The position numbers and the translations under genes are program-made. Under the pieces are notes generated by a model. It saw nothing but the letters and a program-made list of their open reading frames with translations, had not been told where the DNA came from and made no database searches. From positions 35,076 to 99,075 of the forward strand of contig CANFJL010000007.1 of the NCBI GenBank assembly GCA_947447525.1: a stretch of 64,000 bases of DNA, written 5' to 3'. Positions 40,301 through 47,815 of the stretch are shown in pieces (position 1 is the first letter of the stretch; each line of letters opens with the position of its first letter). This DNA comes from Flavobacteriales bacterium. Lineage in GTDB: Bacteria; Bacteroidota; Bacteroidia; Flavobacteriales_D; Crocinitomicaceae.

Positions 40301-40727
40301 AAATGCAGTTCTAACAGAGTTTGATAGAATTACTGAAAGAGGCGGTGTATTAGGCGCAATGGAAACCATGTACCAGAGATCGAAAATTCAAGAAGAATCT
40401 CTCTATTATGAAACTTTGAAACACACTGGAGAATTCCCAATCATTGGAGTGAATACTTTTTTGAGTTCAAAAGGATCTCCAACAGTATTGCCTAGAGAAG
40501 TTATTCGAGCTACTGAAGAAGAAAAGGAATATCAAATTACTATGTTAACAGCACTTCAAGAGGGAAATAAAGAAAAATTAAAAGTTGATCTTGCGCGACT
40601 TCAAGAAAAAGCAATTCGAAACGAGAATTTATTTCAAGAATTGATGGAAACTTGCAAATATGCTTCTTTAGGTCAAGTTACGGAATCTTTATTCCGTGTT
40701 GGAGGACAGTACAGACGTAATATGTAA
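37347..40727 (+). CDS. icmF: Fused isobutyryl-CoA mutase with built-in GTPase chaperone
   Basis: 1126 residues. Domain order: B12 domain (about 10-145, DGHDAA cobalt-ligand His25), MeaB-like G domain (about 195-420, P-loop [12 protein letters not shown] at 200-211, NKFD), linker, then the mutase barrel (about 545-1126). The substrate site shows Phe574 (PYTAGLFPF) and Gln775 (DQAQNTC) where methylmalonyl-CoA mutase has Tyr and Arg. That is the isobutyryl/n-butyryl-CoA signature. The stretch between about 690 and 760, present in IcmF and absent from MCM, is intact. The GTPase gates cofactor loading. It has its own -7 element and is separate from mutAB. Confidence 0.95.
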   Translation: MEQEKPYQPVNKIRIVTAASLFDGHDAAINIMRRIIQATGCEVIHLGHDRSVEEVVNCAIQEDAQAIAMTSYQGGHTEYFKYMFDLLKEKGAPHIKIFGGGGGTILPSEIAELQAYGICRIYHPDDGRKMGLQGMINDLIKQCDFPLGHKLSTSIQQISEQHIPSIASAISGAENFPEENKNLLDEIAKIAEKSKIPVLGITGTGGAGKSSLVDELVRRFLIDFKDKKIAVVSVDPSKRKTGGALLGDRIRMNSIKDDRVYMRSLATRQSNLALSKHVSEAISVLKVAQYDLIILETSGIGQSDTEIIEHSNISLYVMTPEYGAATQLEKIDMLDFADVIALNKFDKRGALDALRDVRKQYQRNHNYWDKEVDSMPVYGTIASQFNDPGMNSLYRVIMDELVAKTGADFPSKFLVTKEMSEKIYVIPPERTRYLSEIAEGNRAYDKWVDDQVLVAEKLYGINNAIKAIQESSMEDKDRLVKSIQEVYENEKLNFDPKNYAYLMDWEAKKQTYKDPIYQFKVRDKVLNIETHTTSLSQSQIPKVATPKYSSWGDILRWSLQENFPGEFPYTAGLFPFKREGEDPTRMFAGEGGPERTNKRFHYVSLGMPAKRLSTAFDSVTLYGNDPAIRPDIYGKIGNSGVSICCLDDAKKLYSGFDLSHPMTSVSMTINGPAPMLLAYFMNAAIDQNCEKYIKEKGLNKEIEAKINSIYKEKGTERPRYNGDLPEGNDGLGLFLLGVTGDQVLPKEIYEKIKKDTLTSVRGTVQADILKEDQAQNTCIFSTEFALRLMGDVQEYFIENSVRNFYSVSISGYHIAEAGANPITQLAFTLANGFTYVEYYLSRGMDINDFGPNLSFFFSNGIDPEYAVIGRVARRIWAKALAKKYGANPRAQMLKYHIQTSGRSLHAQEIDFNDIRTTLQALYAIYDNCNSLHTNAYDEAITTPTEESVRRAMAIQLIINRELGLAKNENPLQGAFIIEELTELVENAVLTEFDRITERGGVLGAMETMYQRSKIQEESLYYETLKHTGEFPIIGVNTFLSSKGSPTVLPREVIRATEEEKEYQITMLTALQEGNKEKLKVDLARLQEKAIRNENLFQELMETCKYASLGQVTESLFRVGGQYRRNM

Positions 40728-40749
40728 ACATTGAATAGTCTAGATTAAT

Positions 40750-41268
40750 ATGTTTTCGATAGGTGAATATGTTTCTTTGTTAAAAGAAGAAGGCAAGTTT
40801 AAAATCTTAACCTTGAAAAATGATACGGTATTCATTGAAGACGAATATGGTTTTGAAAGAGAAATTCAATTAAAAGAACTTGTAAAAAGAAGGGAAATCC
40901 CTTTACCCATAAACTTCCAATCAAAAGACAATAAACAAGAACTAAAGTCAAAAGCAAAAAATACTTCAGAACTTCCATTAATTGATTTACATATGGAAAT
41001 GCTGGAAGTGCCAACAAATAACATGAATACGCACGATATTTTCCTACATCAAATACATGTTTTTAAAAAGTTCACCAATAAAATGATTCAGCTGCAGCAC
41101 CCTAAATTCATTGTAATTCATGGTGTTGGAGAGGGAAAGTTAAAGAATGAGATTAAGTTACTTGTCAACGGAAATAATGGATTGATCATGCACGATGCCA
41201 ACTATTCCAATCGTGGTGTTGGTGCTTCTTTAATAGAAATCATTAAATCAAAAGTAAGTGCTTTTTAA
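40750..41268 (+). CDS. Smr-domain protein
   Basis: 172 residues. The C-terminal half (about 85-172) is an Smr domain: LIDLHMEML opens it and FIVIHGVGEGKLKNEIKLLV is the H-G-x-G motif expected for nuclease or RNA-binding activity. The N-terminal about 60 residues resemble the small beta domain that precedes Smr in Bacteroidota DUF2027 proteins (FSIGEYVSLLKEEGKFKI). It may act in RNA cleavage or ribosome rescue. It follows icmF by 22 bases and shares a TTAA with the stop of the convergent gene. Confidence 0.82.
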   Translation: MFSIGEYVSLLKEEGKFKILTLKNDTVFIEDEYGFEREIQLKELVKRREIPLPINFQSKDNKQELKSKAKNTSELPLIDLHMEMLEVPTNNMNTHDIFLHQIHVFKKFTNKMIQLQHPKFIVIHGVGEGKLKNEIKLLVNGNNGLIMHDANYSNRGVGASLIEIIKSKVSAF

Positions 41269-43469
41269 TTGGGCCCTTTGGTAATAAATCCTTTTTTACC
41301 TTTCTTAAGTTCAAATACCCAATCATAATTACCAATGAAATGGCTGTTAGAAAAGCCCAATTTAGCTTCATATTTTAAAGGAAAATTTACATGTTGATCT
41401 GCGCTTATGCCTTTAGCGATAACTTGTGGTGCGATTCCATCTTGAAGACATGGAGCAACTTTACCTAAACCATTAATTAATACACCATACTGCCAAACTT
41501 CCTTCCAATAGGAGGCGTTCACTTTTCCACTGCCAGCGTTTTCTGCAGCAAAAATGTAGAACCCGCCCCCGTTTATTTTTCCTTGAACTACATCTAAGAT
41601 CCCTAATGCATATGCGTAACCCATAGAATGCGCGACAATAAACAAAGTGTCATTTTGCGAATAATTAGGCAACTCGTTCAAAATAGATAATAAATTTTTT
41701 CCTGCTATACGACCATTTTTTCTGCGCAAATCAAATCCTGCTCTATTGGGGTTTCTTTGCAATAAACTTAAAGTAGGAACAACTTTCCCTGTTGCTGTTT
41801 TTGTATAGAAACAATGATGCCTTTTTAAATTCTTGCATGGATTAGGATAGGTTGATTTTGCTAAAATAAACGCTTCAGTTGAAGCATAATTAGAGGTGCT
41901 TGCAGAATGGTGACCATCGGCATAAAAAACTTCTGACGGATTTATTTGATCTATCATTTTTTGATCAAAATTTTTCCATGGTGTCCAATAGTCAAACCTA
42001 TCATTATTATATAAAATGTTTTTACTGTTGGGGAATTCTGTTCCATTTTTACCAATTGCTTTTAAATGTCCATTAATATTAGAGGCTAATGAAACAGGCC
42101 TATAACCATTAACAAACAATAAAATACGTCTTATTGGATCAATATGACCAAATTTATCATCAATACTTAAACCAGAATAATTATAAACATTTACTTTCAA
42201 TAATTTTCCATTTTGCCACTTTCGTATTACAAAATAATGTGTATTGGCAGGAAGTTTTTTGCCCTTAATTTGTATGTTATTAGTGGAATACAGGAATTTT
42301 AATGTGCTTTTATCGCCCTGGATTTTCTCCTCAAAATAAAGAACTTTTTTCATTTTATATGAAGTCCAGACTTTATCTTTCTTGATGAATATTTGACTTT
42401 GCAATGATTTAGCGTTTCGCAAAAGAAAAGCTGGGTTTTGCTCTATCTCTTTGACAAGGGAATTTTCTGAATAACCTTTAAAATCATCTAGAATAGCCTT
42501 TGATAGGAAAGTGCTCGTATAAAGAACATCAATAAGTAAATAAGACCCGAAAATTGCACCTGAAGTAAGCGCCCATATCAATAATTTATACAGCCTTAAC
42601 CTCCACTTTTTCGGCCAACGACTTTCCCTGATCGTATTATTTATACGCTTTCTTATGAGCAGTAAAACAAAAATAAGAATTGAAAAAACAAGAAGATGCA
42701 GTGGACTAATAATCCACTTTTGATTCAAAACGAAGGGTCTAATCAGTGGGTTTTTGAGATTTAAATAAAGAGCATAATCGTTCACTTTAGTAGGCCTGTA
42801 AATAGACTTAATACTTTCATGTTGTTCTTGAATAATGTTGCCCTTCTGATCCTCAGTCCAAAAATATTGAGCTACTTGTCCATTATTACTGCTTATATTT
42901 TCAAAATCATCAAACCTTTGAAACATAGAATTTGCAGCATACAAATCCTCCTTGCATTTTTTCGATAACTCAAATGTTTTTGTGGAATCAAGAATCATTT
43001 CAACTCCAATCGAAAGAGATAAAGCACCGCAAAGATTTTTTTCAAAATTTGGAGATTCTCTAGCAATAAATAAAATGTTTTTATCTTTCAGAGAATAATA
43101 GTGAATTGCTGTATCAACAAATCTTTGAACAACAAAAACATAAAAATCATTGGGTGCAATCGGTCTTGAGGTATTGAAAAATCGATCTCTACACTTCCTC
43201 ATTTGAAGACTATATGCTGCTTTTTCCAAATTAGGAGTGTGCCAAACAACTGGGCTAAATTTTTCTGATACATTGTACTGATCAAAGTCGCAATTTATAG
43301 AAGCCTCATTAAAAAAGGACCGTACAAATTGCTGTTCCTTTATATTTATTTTTTGATTTTGGTGGGTAGCGACAAAATGAATATTTACTAATTTCTGAGT
43401 TTCTTGAGCATAAAAAATGCTCCCCGAAATGAAGAGCAAAATAAATATTGAAAAGAAATTTTTAAACAT
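41265..43469 (-). CDS. Exported two-part membrane protein with a C-terminal lipase-like domain
   Basis: 734 residues; no family recognised. Signal peptide at 1-21 (ending FYAQ). An N-terminal extracytoplasmic region (about 22-250) is followed by two membrane segments (about 255-273 and 294-316) with a basic loop between (RKRINNTIRESRWPKKW), which puts both flanking regions outside the cytoplasm. The C-terminal region (about 320-734) has an alpha/beta-hydrolase pattern: RILLFVNGYRP as oxyanion strand, IVAHSMGYAYALG with Ser615 as nucleophile, and Asp676-region plus SNSHFIGNYDW (His710) as possible acid and base. A periplasmic or cell-surface lipase/esterase is plausible. Next to the ferredoxin gene with a 5-base gap. 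Confidence 0.65.
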   Translation of the reverse strand: MFKNFFSIFILLFISGSIFYAQETQKLVNIHFVATHQNQKINIKEQQFVRSFFNEASINCDFDQYNVSEKFSPVVWHTPNLEKAAYSLQMRKCRDRFFNTSRPIAPNDFYVFVVQRFVDTAIHYYSLKDKNILFIARESPNFEKNLCGALSLSIGVEMILDSTKTFELSKKCKEDLYAANSMFQRFDDFENISSNNGQVAQYFWTEDQKGNIIQEQHESIKSIYRPTKVNDYALYLNLKNPLIRPFVLNQKWIISPLHLLVFSILIFVLLLIRKRINNTIRESRWPKKWRLRLYKLLIWALTSGAIFGSYLLIDVLYTSTFLSKAILDDFKGYSENSLVKEIEQNPAFLLRNAKSLQSQIFIKKDKVWTSYKMKKVLYFEEKIQGDKSTLKFLYSTNNIQIKGKKLPANTHYFVIRKWQNGKLLKVNVYNYSGLSIDDKFGHIDPIRRILLFVNGYRPVSLASNINGHLKAIGKNGTEFPNSKNILYNNDRFDYWTPWKNFDQKMIDQINPSEVFYADGHHSASTSNYASTEAFILAKSTYPNPCKNLKRHHCFYTKTATGKVVPTLSLLQRNPNRAGFDLRRKNGRIAGKNLLSILNELPNYSQNDTLFIVAHSMGYAYALGILDVVQGKINGGGFYIFAAENAGSGKVNASYWKEVWQYGVLINGLGKVAPCLQDGIAPQVIAKGISADQHVNFPLKYEAKLGFSNSHFIGNYDWVFELKKGKKGFITKGPN

Positions 43470-43474
43470 CTATT

Positions 43475-43822
43475 TTATAAATGAAGGAAATTCTTTTTAG
43501 CCAACAATTCCTCTTCAGATTCACGGTAATCAGGATCATCTACACAGCAATCCACTGGACAAACTGCAGCACATTGAGGTTCATCATGAAAACCAACACA
43601 TTCTGTACATTTATCATGTGAAATAAAATAAACATCAATATTTACAGGTGCAAAAGCATGATCGGCATCAATTTCATCTCCATCTAATGTAGTAAGCATT
43701 CCTTTCAAGGAAGTTCCATCAGAATATTTCCATTCAGCCCCACCTTCATAAATCGCATTGTTAGGACATTCTGGCTCACATGCCCCACAATTGATACACT
43801 CATCTGTAATCGTAATCGCCAT
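43475..43822 (-). CDS. 2[4Fe-4S] ferredoxin, Alvin type
   Basis: 115 residues. Cluster I ligands C9, C12, C15 and C19 ([14 protein letters not shown]); cluster II ligands C72, C75, C84 and C88 ([19 protein letters not shown]) with a longer gap between the second and third Cys, which marks the Alvin (Chromatium) type. The region in between (about 30-65) is longer than in clostridial ferredoxins. Such low-potential ferredoxins donate electrons to reductases or radical enzymes. It is divergent from the acyl-CoA reductase gene, a likely partner. Confidence 0.92.
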   Translation of the reverse strand: MAITITDECINCGACEPECPNNAIYEGGAEWKYSDGTSLKGMLTTLDGDEIDADHAFAPVNIDVYFISHDKCTECVGFHDEPQCAAVCPVDCCVDDPDYRESEEELLAKKNFLHL

Positions 43823-43841
43823 AAGAAATTCAATTTTTGTA

Positions 43842-43849
43842 CAAATATA
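43842..43849 (-). promoter_or_regulatory. -7 element for the ferredoxin gene
   Basis: Minus strand TATATTTG, a perfect TAnnTTTG, 19 bases before ATG 43822. Confidence 0.5.
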
Positions 43850-43902
43850 GTTATGCTTTATGAAAACTTTAGTTCTTCTGCTTATAAAAATAGAACTTAA
43901 CG

Positions 43903-43910
43903 TAACTTTG
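43903..43910 (+). promoter_or_regulatory. -7 element for the acyl-CoA reductase, likely leaderless
   Basis: TAACTTTG, a perfect TAnnTTTG, ends exactly 4 bases before the GTG start at 43915. Transcription would begin at or next to the start codon. Confidence 0.6.
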
Positions 43911-43914
43911 TACC

Positions 43915-44958
43915 GTGAAACAAGAAGATATTATCAATGGATTTGTCCAGTTAGGAACTGTTTTTAGTCAATTAAGCGCTACTGAACCTTGGACAATCGA
44001 CAAGAAAATAAGTGAAAATTCATACAATGGATTTTCTCTAGCAATCGAAAGAGAGGTTTTTCATAATGGCTGGTTTGAAGAGACCATGATTAAAAAATCA
44101 TTACTTGGAATTGCCTCTTGGCTCGATTTAGATACCTTAACCAATTGGTCAAAACAATATCCTTTTCAAGAAAAGAGCAGTACTATTGCTGTAATCATGG
44201 CGAGTAATATTCCATTAGTTGGATTTCATGATTTTCTATGTGTATTAATTTCTGGGAATGAAATTCAGATAAAGCTGAGCACAGAAGACAATCGCTTGTT
44301 CAAATGGATTAGAACTGCCTTAATTGAAATCAATCCTATATTTACTGAATTAATTGATATTCCTGAAGGGAAATTAAACGGTTTTGATGGCGTAATAGCA
44401 ACTGGAGGAGGCGCTTCAGTCCTCCATTTTAAATCCTACTTCTCACATGTACCTCATTTATTCAGAGGTAATCGAAGTTCCATAGCTGTATTAACTGGAA
44501 AAGAAAGTGAGGCACATATGCAAGCGCTTGGCAAAGATATTTTTGACTATTTCGGAAGGGGTTGTCGCAATGTGAGTCATCTTTTACTCCCGAAATATTT
44601 TGAATTAAATCGTTTTTTTGAAGGAATTATTTCCTATTCAGAGGTGATCAACAATAAGAAATATGGGAATAATTACGATTACAATAAAGCCATTCATTTA
44701 ATGAATCTGGTACCATTTCTAGATAATAATTTTATGCTTTTAATGGAGAACGAACAACTTCAAGCTCCATTATCGATGGTGTATTACCATTATTACTCCA
44801 ATGAAAAGGAACTCAGTAACTATTTAGAGACTCATCAAGATCAATTACAGTGTATCGTTGGATTGGATTACCTTCCTTTTGGCAGTACACAAGAACCGTC
44901 GATTGTAGACTATGCAGATGGAATAGACACCATGAAATGGTTGAGTGATCTTTTATAA
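43915..44958 (+). CDS. LuxC-type acyl-CoA reductase
   Basis: 347 residues from GTG 43915, shorter than luciferase-system LuxC (about 480). Acyl-CoA reductases of this family reduce acyl-CoA to the aldehyde with NADPH. Seen: [17 protein letters not shown] near the nucleotide-binding region, [27 protein letters not shown], and the catalytic Cys217 in [14 protein letters not shown]. No luciferase genes are nearby. Bacteroidota commonly carry this gene beside a ferredoxin; the true substrate is unknown, possibly fatty aldehyde formation. Confidence 0.82.
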   Translation: MKQEDIINGFVQLGTVFSQLSATEPWTIDKKISENSYNGFSLAIEREVFHNGWFEETMIKKSLLGIASWLDLDTLTNWSKQYPFQEKSSTIAVIMASNIPLVGFHDFLCVLISGNEIQIKLSTEDNRLFKWIRTALIEINPIFTELIDIPEGKLNGFDGVIATGGGASVLHFKSYFSHVPHLFRGNRSSIAVLTGKESEAHMQALGKDIFDYFGRGCRNVSHLLLPKYFELNRFFEGIISYSEVINNKKYGNNYDYNKAIHLMNLVPFLDNNFMLLMENEQLQAPLSMVYYHYYSNEKELSNYLETHQDQLQCIVGLDYLPFGSTQEPSIVDYADGIDTMKWLSDLL

Positions 44959-45005
44959 ATCAAAGCTATTTTTAATCAGCAATTCACTTATTCATGCGCA
45001 ATGCT

Positions 45006-45013
45006 TAACTTTG
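45006..45013 (+). promoter_or_regulatory. -7 element for map, likely leaderless
   Basis: TAACTTTG, a perfect TAnnTTTG, ends 4 bases before ATG 45018, the same spacing as at 4251, 43903 and 61498. Confidence 0.6.
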
Positions 45014-45017
45014 TTGC

Positions 45018-45812
45018 ATGTCATTACTCAACCAAAATGCAATTCGCTATAAAACATTAGCAGAAATTGAAATAATGCGCGAAGCAGCACAGATTGTTAG
45101 TCGAACCTTAGGAAAAGTAGCAATGCATATGCATGCAGGTAAAACTCCAAGGCAATTAGACACCCTTGCTGAAGCATATATTAGATCACAAAATGCAATT
45201 CCTGGATTCTTAGGATTATATGGTTGTCCAAGTACCTTATTGATCTCAGTTAATGAGCAAGTAGTGCATGGATTACCAACAGACCGACCGTTTGAAGAAG
45301 GGGATATTGTTTCAGTTGATTGTGGATCAGTTTATAAAGGCTATTATGGAGATCACGCCTATACTTTTGAAATTGGTGAAGTAGATCCAGCAAAAAGAAA
45401 ATTATTAGAAGTAACAAAGGAATGCTTGTACTTGGGTATTGAAGCATGTACTACTTCCAATCGAATTGAAGATATCGGTTTTGCAATTCAACAACACGCA
45501 GAAAAACATGGCTATGGTGTTGTGCGCGATTTGGTTGGACATGGACTTGGAAAAGCCTTACACGAAGAACCGCAAGTTCCAAATTATGGAAGAAGAGGAA
45601 AAGGAAAAAAAATTCAGAATGGTTTGACAATTGCTATTGAACCGATGATCAATATGGGTACAGAAAAAGTTAAAACATTAGAGGATCAATGGACGATTGT
45701 TACCGCTGATGGATTACCAAGTGCACATTTTGAACATGATATTGCCGTAATTGATGGTAAACCAGAAATACTTTCCACTTTTGATTTCATATACGAAGCC
45801 TTAAAAAAGTAA
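45018..45812 (+). CDS. map: Methionine aminopeptidase, type I
   Basis: 264 residues, normal for type Ia. It removes the initiator Met from new proteins. Metal ligands: the two Asp in VSVDCGSVYKGYYGDHAYTF, His in RDLVGHGLGKALHEEP, Glu in LTIAIEPMINMG and Glu in SAHFEHDIAV; the earlier substrate His is in NEQVVHGLP. The next gene begins at the very base after its stop. Confidence 0.97.
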   Translation: MSLLNQNAIRYKTLAEIEIMREAAQIVSRTLGKVAMHMHAGKTPRQLDTLAEAYIRSQNAIPGFLGLYGCPSTLLISVNEQVVHGLPTDRPFEEGDIVSVDCGSVYKGYYGDHAYTFEIGEVDPAKRKLLEVTKECLYLGIEACTTSNRIEDIGFAIQQHAEKHGYGVVRDLVGHGLGKALHEEPQVPNYGRRGKGKKIQNGLTIAIEPMINMGTEKVKTLEDQWTIVTADGLPSAHFEHDIAVIDGKPEILSTFDFIYEALKK

Positions 45813-46388
45813 ATGATTCGAGAAAAAAAAATAATTGTACTCGCCCTACTTTCCGTTTTCTTGTATGGCTCAATAATATTTTTCGAAAAAGGATTTTTTG
45901 TCTTACCCTTTCCCCTATTTGATTTATTGACCCTAATTGTAGGTATACGATTTTTATCTTGGTCTGGAAAAAAGGATCTGTTAATTCTTGGATTGTTTGT
46001 CGTTGGACTTCTATGTTCAATGGGTTCACAGGCATTTATTTGGAGTTTCTTCATGGATGGAAAAAGTCTCGAACAGTTTCAAGAATCGGTTTGGAGAGAT
46101 GTATTTTACTTGATGGAATTGCTTTTCATGCTGGCGACTTTACTTCTTTCATTGGATTATAAAAAGAGAGCCCACTGGTTCTTTGCTCCTGTTCTTATTG
46201 CTTGCTTTGTTTGTACTCAGTTTCAAGGATGCTATCTAATTGAATTTTTCACCTTTGGATTATTTGTCGTTTTCACCTTGGCAACTAAATCCTTCCATCC
46301 TCTTTATTTCATCTTTGTTCTTAAGGCAATCCTGGATTTAGCAGAGATGAGTATGCTTATGCAAGCGAATGACCTCATGAATGGATAA
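45813..46388 (+). CDS. Polytopic membrane protein of unknown function after map
   Basis: 191 residues, about six hydrophobic segments, so an inner-membrane protein. I do not recognise a family. The ATG follows the map stop with zero gap (TAAATG), so it is translated with map. No signature residues beyond a Cys/Gln patch (CFVCTQFQGC) at about 127-137. It ends just before the convergent glycosyltransferase gene. Confidence 0.6.
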   Translation: MIREKKIIVLALLSVFLYGSIIFFEKGFFVLPFPLFDLLTLIVGIRFLSWSGKKDLLILGLFVVGLLCSMGSQAFIWSFFMDGKSLEQFQESVWRDVFYLMELLFMLATLLLSLDYKKRAHWFFAPVLIACFVCTQFQGCYLIEFFTFGLFVVFTLATKSFHPLYFIFVLKAILDLAEMSMLMQANDLMNG

Positions 46389-46412
46389 CTAAAGTTTTAG
46401 TATCAATGCGCA

Positions 46413-47804
46413 CTACAAGCGATATAATAAATAATGGTCATCTGAATAAACCAAATCTTTTTTCAAAGTAAAAGAACTTGCTTTATTGAGTACAACATAT
46501 TTGCATCCTTTCCTTTTAATTTGATCTAAATAAGCTTCCTGCTGAAGCAAAGCATCAGTGGTATTCCAACCCTTTCGATGCGTAAAATAGAGTTGCTGCG
46601 GATTGCCATTGCCGTTAATTGCAATTAAGTCATTGTAAGGGGTAAAGATATAAAGCGTCTCCTCCAGTGTTAATTTATAGCGTTCTTCTTTATGAATAAA
46701 AAAGTCGTGTTGTTGATTGGCAATACTCTCTATAGATGCACTAATTAAAATAATAAAAACCCATTTATTAAAAGTTAATTCAGCTAAGAGTACTCCCACT
46801 AATAATGCCATAAAGGGAACAAAAGGAACGATGTAATAAGAATGAATAAAAAATATTTCTCCTGATTTTAATATGTAAACACCAAATAATATAGCGGTAA
46901 GTAGAAAAAATAGAACTTCCTTGTGTCGCTTTTTATAGATCAACATAAGGAGTCCAGAGAAAGATAAGAAGAAGAAAATAAACCCATGAAAGGCACTAAA
47001 ATAAAATTGAGCTAAAACAGCCAACAAATGAGTTTTAATTTGATAAAAACCTAGTGTCAATGAAACGCCAGAATTGTACCAAGAACCATACTTAATTGCC
47101 AGAAAAGGATTCCAAACAAAATACCAATAAAAAGTAAGTGACAGCGCTACAGCAAGCGACAAGAAACTCCACATTTTATGCTTCAAGGAAGTTTCCATTA
47201 GGATCATATATGCAATGGGAACAAGCAGCAGCATGGAGGATATTTTACTTAAAAATCCCAAACTGACAAATGTGAAGAAAAAAATATAAGACCATGCCTT
47301 CCCCTTCTTTAAGAAATTTAATAAAAAATACATTCCTATTAAAACAAGCGCAATACAAAAAGTATCCGGCATCATTTTTCGCGAAAAAGAAAAGAAAATG
47401 GAAACACATAATGCGATACTTGCCATAAAGGAAACATTACTATTAAAATAATGCTTCACTAATTTTCCAAAAGCAAGAATACCCAGAGATGAAACGACTA
47501 AATTTATGAACCTTCCATACCAATCTTGAAATCCGAAAACTTTAGCGGTTAGAAAATGTAAGTAATTTAAAAAAGGGAATTCCATTCCAATAATTCCTGA
47601 ACCACCATTGGTTTCATCCACTGCGGGGAAGAGCAAAGAGGAACTGCCTTCATAAAAATTTCGAGCGACCATCAAGCCTGTAACTTGACGCCAATTATGA
47701 GCAATTTCAAGAGGGGGAGCAGTAATTCCAATCCATCTTAATAAAAAGAAGAATAAAATCCAAACCTCAATTCTCCAATACCATGACTGTTTGTCTAAGG
47801 TCAT
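46413..47804 (-). CDS. GT-C membrane glycosyltransferase (ArnT/PMT-like)
   Basis: 463 residues with about eleven membrane segments and a polar C-terminal part. The N-terminal periplasmic loop has PPLEIAHNWRQ, the acidic region typical of lipid-linked-sugar GT-C enzymes such as ArnT (GT39/GT83). It would move a sugar from a polyprenyl phosphate to an envelope acceptor. Acceptor and sugar are not readable. It follows the DPP IV gene by 11 bases on the same strand, so it is probably the last gene of the DUF2461 / DPP IV / GT run. Confidence 0.78.
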   Translation of the reverse strand: MTLDKQSWYWRIEVWILFFFLLRWIGITAPPLEIAHNWRQVTGLMVARNFYEGSSSLLFPAVDETNGGSGIIGMEFPFLNYLHFLTAKVFGFQDWYGRFINLVVSSLGILAFGKLVKHYFNSNVSFMASIALCVSIFFSFSRKMMPDTFCIALVLIGMYFLLNFLKKGKAWSYIFFFTFVSLGFLSKISSMLLLVPIAYMILMETSLKHKMWSFLSLAVALSLTFYWYFVWNPFLAIKYGSWYNSGVSLTLGFYQIKTHLLAVLAQFYFSAFHGFIFFFLSFSGLLMLIYKKRHKEVLFFLLTAILFGVYILKSGEIFFIHSYYIVPFVPFMALLVGVLLAELTFNKWVFIILISASIESIANQQHDFFIHKEERYKLTLEETLYIFTPYNDLIAINGNGNPQQLYFTHRKGWNTTDALLQQEAYLDQIKRKGCKYVVLNKASSFTLKKDLVYSDDHYLLYRL

Positions 47805-47815
47805 TTTGACATCCC

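Noticed and set aside
41700..43400. Metalloprotease (metzincin-like) N-terminal domain in the 734-residue protein
   Set aside because: The segment NLCGALSLSIGVEM has the right setting for a zinc helix but no HExxH, so no catalytic site.
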